The position numbers and the translations under genes were made by a program. Positions 1 through 6,142 of a DNA stretch of 8,720 bases are shown piece by piece. Source of the DNA: Treponema sp. GTDB lineage: Bacteria > Spirochaetota > Spirochaetia > Treponematales > Breznakiellaceae. A model generated the notes under the pieces. The model saw only the letters and a list, made by a program, of their open reading frames with translations, searched no databases and was not told the DNA's origin. The DNA lies in the NCBI GenBank assembly GCA_031254385.1, contig JAIRUO010000060.1, positions 1-8,720 of the forward strand, read 5' to 3'. Every line of letters begins with the position of its first letter. Position 1 is the first letter of the stretch.

Positions 1-1341
1 TATTGCCTGGGATTTCCCCCCTGATTCACGGATATCATATAAAGATTTGGCCCTGTTGAGCAGATAATCAAAGTCATTTATATAATATTTCATAACTTTT
101 TGCAACGCCTCCGGGCCATAAAATTTTAAAATATCCGCAGGGTCCTTCGGAGGCGAGGCCTCCGGGCCATATATTTTTAAAATATCCGCCGGATCTTTCG
201 GAAGCGTCGCCTCCGGGCCGAAAACTCCTGATATACCGGAAGTACCAATCGGAGGCGTATCATTATTTATCGGCAGGTTTTGCGTTTCGGGGCTTTGAGG
301 AACTACAACTCCGCAGGAAAGTCCGTTATTCCTACAGGTTAAGATACCTTTTACCGCAGCTCTCTGCCCGGCTTCGTCAGAATCGAAAACCAAAATGGCT
401 TTTTCTGCCCATCGGCGCAGTAATTTGGCCTGCTCGTCGGTAAAAGCGGTTCCCAGGGGCGCTACGGCATTGGCAATTCCAGCTTGATGAAGGGCTATAA
501 CATCCATGTACCCTTCTGCAAGGTAAACCGTCTTGGTTTTCCTTATCTCCGCAAGAGCCAGATTTATAGCAAAAAGGGTTTCTCCTTTCTTGTAAATTTC
601 CAGTTCTGGCGAATTGATGTATTTTGGCGCCTTGTAATCCTCTTGGTCTTGAGCATTATTTTCCAGGAACCGGCCCCCAAAGGCCACTACCCTGCCTTGC
701 CTGTCGGCTATGGGAAACATCAGCCTTCCGCTAAAAAGGGCCATACCCGGATGGCGCATTGAAAAAAGTCCTGAATGGGCAAGAAATTCAGATGAATATC
801 CCTTTTGCATAAGGAATTTATGCATCCATTGCCTGTCTGCAGGTGCGTATCCTAACTGAAAAAGATCGATCATCTGCTCGTTAAGGCCCCTGCCTATAAT
901 ATAGCGCTTTACCGCTTCCGATTCAGCATTTTTCATTAAAAAATGATGAAAAGTACCGGCCATACGCCTGTATAATTCAAATAATGCCTCTTTTCTTTGA
1001 ATTATTTCATCTTTGTTAGTTTGTACTCCGTTGCTACTGTCGTTGTCGTAGATAACTTCTACCCCAAACTTATTCGCAAGCTGTTCTACGGCTTCGGGAA
1101 AACTGAGCTTGTCCATTTCCATGACAAAATTTAAAACAGAACCGCCCTTGCTGCAGCCAAAGCAGTAGTACGATTTAAGCTCCGGGTTGACAGTAAAAGA
1201 AGGGGTTTTTTCATTATGAAAGGGGCAAAGCCCCCACCAGCGGCCACCGCGCTGTTCCATACGCACATATTCACCAATGACGGCAATGGCATTAATGCGG
1301 TTATTTACTTCGTCAATGGTATTACGAGAAATTAATGCCAT
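1..1341 (-). CDS. dnaG: DNA primase DnaG, N-terminal 447 residues (gene continues past the left edge)
   Basis: Makes the RNA primers for chromosome replication on single-stranded DNA beside the replicative helicase. The frame is open from an ATG at 1341 to base 1. The CHC2 zinc-binding domain shows C39, H42, C60 and C63 (CPFH ... CFGC). The TOPRIM catalytic core shows EGYMDV (E276, D280) and DSDEAG (D320, D322); these are offset by exactly 11 residues from the E. coli acidic residues E265, D269, D309 and D311 as I recall them. Residues 362-412 are three 17-residue tandem repeats that carry the next acidic motif (see repeat entry), adding roughly 44 residues relative to E. coli spacing. The usual family length is about 600, so the end of the core and the helicase-binding C-terminal domain lie outside the window. 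The start is only 5 bases after the mltG stop; an AAGGG lies 12 bases upstream inside mltG, a long spacing, so translational coupling is likely. Confidence 0.97.
   Translation of the reverse strand, partial: MALISRNTIDEVNNRINAIAVIGEYVRMEQRGGRWWGLCPFHNEKTPSFTVNPELKSYYCFGCSKGGSVLNFVMEMDKLSFPEAVEQLANKFGVEVIYDNDSSNGVQTNKDEIIQRKEALFELYRRMAGTFHHFLMKNAESEAVKRYIIGRGLNEQMIDLFQLGYAPADRQWMHKFLMQKGYSSEFLAHSGLFSMRHPGMALFSGRLMFPIADRQGRVVAFGGRFLENNAQDQEDYKAPKYINSPELEIYKKGETLFAINLALAEIRKTKTVYLAEGYMDVIALHQAGIANAVAPLGTAFTDEQAKLLRRWAEKAILVFDSDEAGQRAAVKGILTCRNNGLSCGVVVPQSPETQNLPINNDTPPIGTSGISGVFGPEATLPKDPADILKIYGPEASPPKDPADILKFYGPEALQKVMKYYINDFDYLLNRAKSLYDIRESGGKSQAI
106..258 (-). repeat. Three in-frame 51-bp tandem repeats within dnaG
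   Basis: Units with a 51-base period at 107-157, 158-208 and 209-259 each begin, on the plus strand, with the same 11 bases gcctccgggcc. By hand alignment the first two units match at 43 of 51 positions, and the third matches the second at about 33 of 51. In protein phase (106-258) they encode residues 396-412, 379-395 and 362-378. The two C-terminal units read SPPKDPADILKFYGPEA and TLPKDPADILKIYGPEA; the N-terminal one, TPPIGTSGISGVFGPEA, keeps the ends but has lost the acidic residues. The unit length is a multiple of three, so the frame is kept. This looks like duplication of a native segment of the primase core followed by decay of the oldest copy. No further unit is visible on either side. 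Confidence 0.93.
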
Positions 1342-1346
1342 AAGAG

Positions 1347-2429
1347 CTAATAACCCTTTGGGATTAACGCGCCCGCCTGTATATGATCATCCAGGGTGCG
1401 CGAAAAATAATGCCGCCCCGCTTCTGGATCGGTTAGGCGGAAGTAAAAATAATCGGAGTCTCCCGGAAAAAACGCGGCCCGCAGGGCAACTGCGCTGGGA
1501 GCGGAAATTGGTCCGGGCGGCAAGCCCGGGTACATATAGGTATTATAGAGGTCCCGGATTTCCAAGTCCCTGTTGTACAACACTGCGGGATGTGGCCTCC
1601 CCTGGATTTCTGTAATAACGTATTCAACGGTTGCACATGACTGTAGGGCCATATTGATCTTTAGGCGGTTATAAAATACCCCTGCCATTACCGCAGCTTC
1701 TTCCTCTACCCTGTATTCCCTTTCTACTATTGAAGCAAGGATAACCCGGTTATTTATCTCCGAGCTTGTCATAAGTAAGGACTCTGGCGCGATTTCCGCC
1801 AGCCGTGAAAAAAAGGTATCAGCCATAGTTTGCACTACCCTTTCTGCCGGATAGGTAAGGGGGAAAAGGTAAGTATCTGGATAGAGATAGCCTTCCATGG
1901 TTGCTCCTGGAATCTGAAATTGATCCCGCAGGCTCAGCGAAGATGCTGCAGCAAGGAAGTCCTCTGCGCCGCATATCCCGGCCTGTTCCAGAATGGCGGC
2001 GGTCTTTTTTAAGGTTACGCCTTCGGGTATGGTAACGCGGACAAGGATCTGGCTGCCCTGTACCAGAAGGGAGTAAATGTTTAACTGGCTTGCGGGCAGT
2101 TCAATTTGGTAAGTCCCGGTCTTAATATAATCTTTTTCCACTACAGAAAGAAAACGCCATAAATACTGGCTGCGTATTATTCCTACTTCTTCCAGACGCT
2201 TTCCAACGGATATGGCGCTTTCTCCGTTTCGCACTTCCAAGAAAAGGATATTTCCTTCTTCAAGCCTGAGCGATGAATCGTCTTCGCGTAATGTTATTCC
2301 TTGAGTTTTAGCTATATCCGGGGCTGAATTAAAGTATATAAAAATCCCGAAAACCAGGGCAATTAAAAAAAGCCCCAGGGCAAGGAGTATGCTTAGTATT
2401 TTAAAAAACATTTTAATAAACGAAGGCAT
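1347..2429 (-). CDS. mltG: Endolytic murein transglycosylase MltG (YceG family)
   Basis: Cleaves nascent peptidoglycan glycan strands at the outer face of the inner membrane and so sets strand length. The protein is 360 residues. It has one N-terminal membrane anchor (about residues 10-33, FKILSILLALGLFLIALVFG), then a LysM-like portion, then the YceG catalytic domain with EGYLYPDTY (about 179-187), ASIVEREYR with the likely catalytic glutamate E236, AGVFYNRL, and YNTYMYPGLPPGPI near the C-terminus. The frame stays open to a TTG at 2471, but that start would overlap the upstream gene by 29 bases; the ATG at 2429 follows an AGAGG and lies 13 bases past the upstream stop, so I prefer it. The motif usually written LQSDPTV reads LQSCATV here, losing the conserved Asp-Pro. 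It sits directly before dnaG in the same operon. Confidence 0.93.
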   Translation of the reverse strand: MPSFIKMFFKILSILLALGLFLIALVFGIFIYFNSAPDIAKTQGITLREDDSSLRLEEGNILFLEVRNGESAISVGKRLEEVGIIRSQYLWRFLSVVEKDYIKTGTYQIELPASQLNIYSLLVQGSQILVRVTIPEGVTLKKTAAILEQAGICGAEDFLAAASSLSLRDQFQIPGATMEGYLYPDTYLFPLTYPAERVVQTMADTFFSRLAEIAPESLLMTSSEINNRVILASIVEREYRVEEEAAVMAGVFYNRLKINMALQSCATVEYVITEIQGRPHPAVLYNRDLEIRDLYNTYMYPGLPPGPISAPSAVALRAAFFPGDSDYFYFRLTDPEAGRHYFSRTLDDHIQAGALIPKGY

Positions 2430-2433
2430 TATT

Positions 2434-2438
2434 CCTCT
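2434..2438 (-). promoter_or_regulatory. Ribosome binding site AGAGG deciding the mltG start
   Basis: AGAGG on the minus strand ends 4 bases before the ATG at 2429 and lies in the short gap after the stop of the 66-residue gene. It favours the ATG over the in-frame TTG at 2471, which has no comparable purine-rich site and would add 14 polar and charged residues before the membrane anchor. Confidence 0.6.
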
Positions 2439-2442
2439 ATCG

Positions 2443-2643
2443 TTAGTTACGAAGAGCCGAAATCTCTTCAATTTCCCTAATACTCAGCCTGGAATAGAGC
2501 ATTTTTTCGATCCTCTGGAGTATGGATAATTCATCATCTCTTAGTTTTGATTCTTCTGGTTTGAGCTTGCGGTAAAGGCATTTGCACTCCTTAAAGTTCA
2601 GTAAAAGGCTGAGCTCTTGTAAATCCAATGGATTCTTGTCCAT
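2443..2643 (-). CDS. Small unrecognised protein, 66 residues
   Basis: I do not recognise this protein. It is 66 residues, highly charged (many Lys, Arg, Glu, Asp) and leucine-rich, with no signal peptide or membrane segment, so it is probably a small, mostly helical cytosolic protein. A KECKC pair (C20, C22) is the only cysteine feature. It is likely real: the ATG at 2643 follows the stop of the upstream hydrolase with no spacer, a GGAG lies 12 bases upstream inside that gene, its stop is 13 bases before the mltG ATG, and it fills what would otherwise be a 214-base hole in a tightly packed operon. It could be a regulator or partner of a neighbour, but nothing in the sequence says which. Confidence 0.7.
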   Translation of the reverse strand: MDKNPLDLQELSLLLNFKECKCLYRKLKPEESKLRDDELSILQRIEKMLYSRLSIREIEEISALRN

Positions 2644-3585
2644 TTATAGGCTAATCTCCAGCCCTTCGACAGCCAGGGTGATCTTGATTCCCTTGATATT
2701 CACCCTTTCCATATACCACCTGGCGGATTGCAGAATATTGTACAGCTTCCTGTCATCGTAAGCGGGGTCATGATGAAAGAGCACCAGGTGCTTTATACCC
2801 CAATTCGCGCTGAAATCAACCGCCAAACTAAAGGCACTGTGCCCCCAGTTATATTTTTCTATGGCTTCTCCTAGAGTATATTGCGTATCGATAACCAAAA
2901 GGTCGGCCCCCTGAAAATAAGCGGCGTTTTCTTCTTTTCTGGCAAAATCTTCTGATGTAAGTTCTGTATCTGTGGCAAAAATAAATTTATGTTTCCCATC
3001 GTCTACTTTATATGAATACGAGTCGCCTGGATGATTCATTTTTTTCCAGGTAATTTTTGCCTCTGGAAAATCAACTATTTCGGAAAGAATACAGAATTCT
3101 TTTTCAGAAACCATGGAATCCATGTGCACTGGAAAATAGGGGGGCATCATCTGATTGCAGATTATTTCTTCTAAATCGGGCTTGGGAGAATAAAATTTTA
3201 ATTTTACCGACTTATCATAGCCGGGGGCAAAGAAAGGCAGGCCCTGAAGATGATCCCAATGGAAATGAGAAAGAAAAATTTGGTAATTCTTTGGCTTTAT
3301 CTTTTTTTTGATTTGGGCCATCCCTAATTCCCTAAGCCCCGAGCCGCAGTCAAATATTAAGAGGCTCTTTGGATCGCCCAGGCTTACGCTTACCGTGGTT
3401 GTATTGCCCCCTACGGTTCCAAAAATCCAGGGCGGCAGCCCCGCGAGAAACTTTTCCCTGTTTTCTTCGCTGGCAATATCATCCGGTGTAAGCCGTTCAA
3501 GCACAGCGGAAATTTTGCTTTTAATTTGCGAAGGATGAAGCGGGGCCGGTATAGAACCCCTTACACCCCAAAAATGGATTTTCAC
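2644..3585 (-). CDS. Metallo-beta-lactamase-fold hydrolase
   Basis: A 313-residue cytosolic protein of the metallo-beta-lactamase superfamily, in the branch that starts GVRGSIP (residues 7-13) like PhnP-type phosphodiesterases. Metal-binding residues are visible in order: HFHWDH (H107, H109, D111, H112), H185 in NHPG, D206 in ATDTE, and H271 or H272 in LFHHDP. FDCGSGLRELG (78-88) and a DTQYT ... GHS stretch (233-250) are also typical of this branch, which suggests hydrolysis of a phosphodiester or similar ester; the substrate cannot be read from sequence. About 40 residues between GSIP and GNTTT (roughly 16-55) are a charged insertion. It starts with GTG directly after the stop of the upstream gene, with GGGAG 9 bases upstream. 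It is co-transcribed with the YkgJ-type gene. Confidence 0.9.
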   Translation of the reverse strand: MKIHFWGVRGSIPAPLHPSQIKSKISAVLERLTPDDIASEENREKFLAGLPPWIFGTVGGNTTTVSVSLGDPKSLLIFDCGSGLRELGMAQIKKKIKPKNYQIFLSHFHWDHLQGLPFFAPGYDKSVKLKFYSPKPDLEEIICNQMMPPYFPVHMDSMVSEKEFCILSEIVDFPEAKITWKKMNHPGDSYSYKVDDGKHKFIFATDTELTSEDFARKEENAAYFQGADLLVIDTQYTLGEAIEKYNWGHSAFSLAVDFSANWGIKHLVLFHHDPAYDDRKLYNILQSARWYMERVNIKGIKITLAVEGLEISL

Positions 3586-4044
3586 CTATAAGTTCTCCCG
3601 TTTTCTGCTTATTGCTGGTTCTGACTCTTGCTTATCCAACAGAGCCTCAATTTCTTCCATACTGTAGGCTAATCCCTGGTCAACGCCCGGACAAGTTGCT
3701 CCGGTTCTTTCCCAAAATTCCCTGGATCTCATTATATCGGGCCAAAAAGGAAAAACCCTACATTGTAGAGGTCGGGAATTGTAAACCTTGCAGCCAGAAT
3801 CCCAAAAAATACAGTCAAGATCGGCTTTTTCCTTTAAGGAAAGTCGCTCAATATTGGTTAGAGAAGGTATCCAGCGGCAATAGGTCTTTATGAACTGGTC
3901 TATAGCCAACTGACATTCGCAGGCCAGTCTGGAAACATCATTTTCTGAAAGAAAAACGTAGCCGCTTTCGTGCCTACAGCAGTCTGAACAGCGGGTACAG
4001 GAGAAACTTAGGCCCTTGGCGTAAAAAGGCAGGTTTTTTGTCAT
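3586..4044 (-). CDS. YkgJ-family cysteine-cluster (putative Zn/Fe-binding) protein
   Basis: A 152-residue cytosolic protein with the YkgJ/UPF0153-type signature: CTRCSDCC near the N-terminus (C16, C19, C22, C23), then C78, C85, C95 in a DC-x6-C-x-VYxxRPxxC arrangement, then C118 in CPG. Such clusters are annotated as zinc or iron chelating, and some relatives are suspected Fe-S proteins; no activity is established for the family. Three extra cysteines (C42, C44, C56) lie between the clusters. It is the first gene of the operon that runs to dnaG. The ATG at 4044 has no Shine-Dalgarno sequence and lies 10 bases after the -10 box, so the message is probably leaderless. No other start precedes the first CxxC motif closely enough to be preferred. 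Confidence 0.88.
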   Translation of the reverse strand: MTKNLPFYAKGLSFSCTRCSDCCRHESGYVFLSENDVSRLACECQLAIDQFIKTYCRWIPSLTNIERLSLKEKADLDCIFWDSGCKVYNSRPLQCRVFPFWPDIMRSREFWERTGATCPGVDQGLAYSMEEIEALLDKQESEPAISRKRENL

Positions 4045-4053
4045 TAATGTTAC

Positions 4054-4082
4054 ATTCTATCACAAATTAATGAGTTTTTCAA
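4054..4082 (-). promoter_or_regulatory. Sigma-70-type promoter for the ykgJ-like to dnaG operon
   Basis: On the minus strand a TTGAAA -35 box (4082-4077) and a TAGAAT -10 box (4059-4054) are separated by exactly 17 bases. Only 9 bases separate the -10 box from the ATG at 4044, so transcription should begin within about 0-3 bases of the start codon. Confidence 0.75.
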
Positions 4083-4097
4083 GTAGCTAAGTATTGG

Positions 4098-4126
4098 TTG
4101 ACTTATAAATTTCAATTTGATAGTAT
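4098..4126 (+). promoter_or_regulatory. Sigma-70-type promoter for the plus-strand unknown gene
   Basis: TTGACT (4098-4103) and TAGTAT (4121-4126) are spaced by exactly 17 bases, with a TG one base before the -10 box as in extended -10 promoters. The predicted start is near 4133, giving a leader of about 23 bases with GGGG (4147-4150) 5 bases before the ATG at 4156. The two divergent -35 boxes lie 15 bases apart, back to back, so the promoters could compete or share a regulator. Confidence 0.78.
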
Positions 4127-4155
4127 TTTAAAGGCAAAAAAATAATGGGGTATTT

Positions 4156-5109
4156 ATGGAAAAAACTAGTCAGCCCGATAAAGATGGCCCGGATATAGAA
4201 GAACTAAAGGGTTTGGCAGAGGGTTACCTTACGCGTACTTTCAGCCGGCATCTTAGTAGCGACGATTTTCGGATTAGCGAATTGTCACCTGTACCTGACT
4301 GGAATATCTCAAACGAGGAATTTGGCCATTATAATATACAGGGGAAGTTTAAAAATTTTGCCATAAACGATCGGATATTATCCGGCAGACTGGAAACCAA
4401 GATAAAGGTGAGAAAGCAAACAGGCCAGAGCAGGAGTCCGAGTATTGAAGAAAAGGATAACAAGGAAATTATCGTCACGCTCTTAGTTGACGACCACTTG
4501 TCTGACGAGCTTAGGGATGCATTAGTCAAAGACTATATCTATAAAAACTATGATAACCCTCTTGGAATTGATATAAAAAAAGAAAGGCTGGAAGTGTATC
4601 CCGATAAAATATACAGTTATGCAACAGCCGTCGTGAATAATGCTTCAATCGTATATTTAAAGGCAGTATTTGAGAAACCACAAGTTAAAGAAGAGAAGGT
4701 GAACATTTTCTTCATAAAAGAGACTCCCTGGCAGTTAAACAGGGCCGAAGTAGAGTCTTCCGCAAAAATCCCGGATTTCAGCAGAATAAGAAAAGATATC
4801 AAGGATAGATTATTTGAAATGGTGCGCACGCAACATTTTGATTTTTGTGGCAAAGTCAGAGTGGGGAATCCAAACCCAAATTTATCAAAGATTGAATCTA
4901 TTTCAAAAATGGACCCGGTAGAAGCAAATCTTGATAGTGTAAGAATTGAGATAGACCTGGAATATTTAGTGAAATGGTGGGGTCTTCCGGGAAGTTACAG
5001 AAGGTATAACGTATTGGCCTACGTTCATTATAAATATATTCAGACTGAGGAAAAATGGGAGTATGAGTCAATAGAGAGTTTAGTAAAAGACAATATAAAA
5101 ATGAGGTAA
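4156..5109 (+). CDS. Unrecognised cytosolic protein, 317 residues, possible three-unit repeat
   Basis: I do not recognise this protein. It is 317 residues, charged, with no signal peptide, membrane helix, metal cluster or nucleotide-binding motif, and a single cysteine (C231). By eye it divides into three similar alpha+beta segments, about 14-85, 114-174 and 207-294. Each opens with an amphipathic helix (EELKGLAEGYLTRTF; DELRDALVKDYIYKNY; IRKDIKDRLFEMVRTQHF) and continues into alternating hydrophobic strands. A charged linker (about 88-103) joins the first two. The C-terminal segment is rich in aromatics (VKWWGLPGSYRRYN). It has its own strong promoter and is monocistronic. It is visibly more AT-rich than its neighbours and is the only plus-strand gene here, which may mean a separate origin, though that is weak evidence. 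Its stop is 10 bases from the convergent phoR stop. Confidence 0.85.
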   Translation: MEKTSQPDKDGPDIEELKGLAEGYLTRTFSRHLSSDDFRISELSPVPDWNISNEEFGHYNIQGKFKNFAINDRILSGRLETKIKVRKQTGQSRSPSIEEKDNKEIIVTLLVDDHLSDELRDALVKDYIYKNYDNPLGIDIKKERLEVYPDKIYSYATAVVNNASIVYLKAVFEKPQVKEEKVNIFFIKETPWQLNRAEVESSAKIPDFSRIRKDIKDRLFEMVRTQHFDFCGKVRVGNPNPNLSKIESISKMDPVEANLDSVRIEIDLEYLVKWWGLPGSYRRYNVLAYVHYKYIQTEEKWEYESIESLVKDNIKMR

Positions 5110-5119
5110 TGTTCCGGGT

Positions 5120-6142
5120 TTAGGTGCCAATATCGCCAGCATTGGCAGGAATGCGGAGCGTAAAGCATGAGCCTTCCCGTGCATGGCTCTCCACCTCTAC
5201 CCTGCCCTGGTGAAGCATGGCAATGTGCCTGACTATGGCAAGGCCAAGTCCGGTGCCGCCGGCCTCCCTGCTGCGGGCTTTGTCAACACGAAAGAAGCGC
5301 TCAAAAATGCGTTCCTGATACTCGCGTGGTATGCCGATACCTTTGTCCTTCACCTTAATGATGAGTTCACATCCTGCAATTTCAGCATCAACCTTAACCT
5401 TGGATGACGAGGGCGAATACTTGATGGCGTTGTCAAGCAGATTGATGAGGGCCTGGATAATAAAAGGGCCGTAAAGAACAGCGGAAATATCCGCGCAAGA
5501 GACTTTTATTTCAATGTTCTTTGCTTTTCTTTGGGGCTCAACAGAATTGACAGCTTCCTCAAGAAGTCCAAGGATACTGGTTTCTGTCATTTCGAGCCTG
5601 GGGCTTTCTTCATCTTCAAGGCTTACCAGGGTTAAGAGATCGTTGGTAAGGTTTTCCATAGTTACGGCGTTTTTTAAGATTATTTCCATGCCTCCAATTA
5701 ACTCATCGTAATCGGGCTTCTGCTCCAGCATGGTTTCCGAATAGCCTTTTACAAGCTGAATGGGCGTGCGCAGCTCATGGGAAACATTGGCGGCAAAATC
5801 TTTGCGGACCTTTTCAAGCCTGCGGAGCCTGGTAATGTCGCTCAAAAAAAGGACTATGCCGTGTTCTTCTATTGGGGAAATATAGACCAGAAAAAAAAGC
5901 TGCTTTCCACCTTTATAAATGGTTATTTCAGATTCCGCTGGCTCATTGTTCAGAGCGGCATTTTTAGCGGCTTCTTCTAGCTCAATGGAAAAGCTAGCCT
6001 CCAGGAGTGACTGCGCGTTCTTTGGTATATCAAATATCGAATGGGCTTTGGCATTTGCGCGTAAGAGCCGTAAATCAGAATCCACAATAAAAACCGCTTC
6101 CGGCATTGCGTCAAAAACAGCTTCAAACAATCTATCGTTCAT
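5120..6142 (-). CDS. phoR: Phosphate-regulon sensor histidine kinase PhoR, without membrane segments
   Basis: Sensor kinase of the phosphate two-component system; it phosphorylates and dephosphorylates PhoB. The 340 residues hold a PAS domain (about 1-105), then HisKA with the phospho-acceptor H122 in NVSHELRTP, then a HATPase domain with N-box LLDNAIKYS (N238), G1 DKGIGIP (D266), F-box ERFFRVD and G2 GGTGLGLAIV (296-300). All kinase motifs are intact. The E. coli PhoR has N-terminal membrane helices; this one has none, and the PAS domain starts at the first residues, so it should be cytosolic. The ATG overlaps the phoB TGA (ATGA), with no Shine-Dalgarno visible, so it is translationally coupled to phoB. 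I call it PhoR by context; the kinase core alone would fit many families. Confidence 0.92.
   Translation of the reverse strand: MNDRLFEAVFDAMPEAVFIVDSDLRLLRANAKAHSIFDIPKNAQSLLEASFSIELEEAAKNAALNNEPAESEITIYKGGKQLFFLVYISPIEEHGIVLFLSDITRLRRLEKVRKDFAANVSHELRTPIQLVKGYSETMLEQKPDYDELIGGMEIILKNAVTMENLTNDLLTLVSLEDEESPRLEMTETSILGLLEEAVNSVEPQRKAKNIEIKVSCADISAVLYGPFIIQALINLLDNAIKYSPSSSKVKVDAEIAGCELIIKVKDKGIGIPREYQERIFERFFRVDKARSREAGGTGLGLAIVRHIAMLHQGRVEVESHAREGSCFTLRIPANAGDIGT
5125..5147. other. Perfect 7-bp inverted repeat at the phoR 3' end
   Basis: TGCCAAT (5125-5131) and ATTGGCA (5141-5147) flank a 9-base loop inside the last codons of phoR, just past the stop of the convergent plus-strand gene. It could fold in either transcript, but neither side has a run of T, so it is not a classical intrinsic terminator. 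It is the only candidate for 3' end structure between two genes whose stops are 10 bases apart. Confidence 0.35.

Noticed and set aside
106..259. CRISPR-like or intergenic repeat array
   Set aside because: The units abut without spacers, keep the dnaG frame and encode a primase motif, so they are a coding tandem duplication.
484..762. 92-residue plus-strand open frame over the dnaG TOPRIM region
   Set aside because: The opposite strand encodes the conserved EGYMDV region of primase.
1277..1615. 112-residue plus-strand open frame across the mltG-dnaG junction
   Set aside because: It is antisense to conserved MltG and DnaG coding sequence, with low-complexity composition and no domain.
2430..2471. 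TTG start for mltG at 2471
   Set aside because: It overlaps the upstream gene by 29 bases and lacks a ribosome site; the ATG at 2429 has AGAGG and leaves a normal membrane-anchor N-terminus.
5125..5147. Intrinsic bidirectional terminator
   Set aside because: The inverted repeat is short, has a 9-base loop and no T run on either side; kept only as an inverted repeat.
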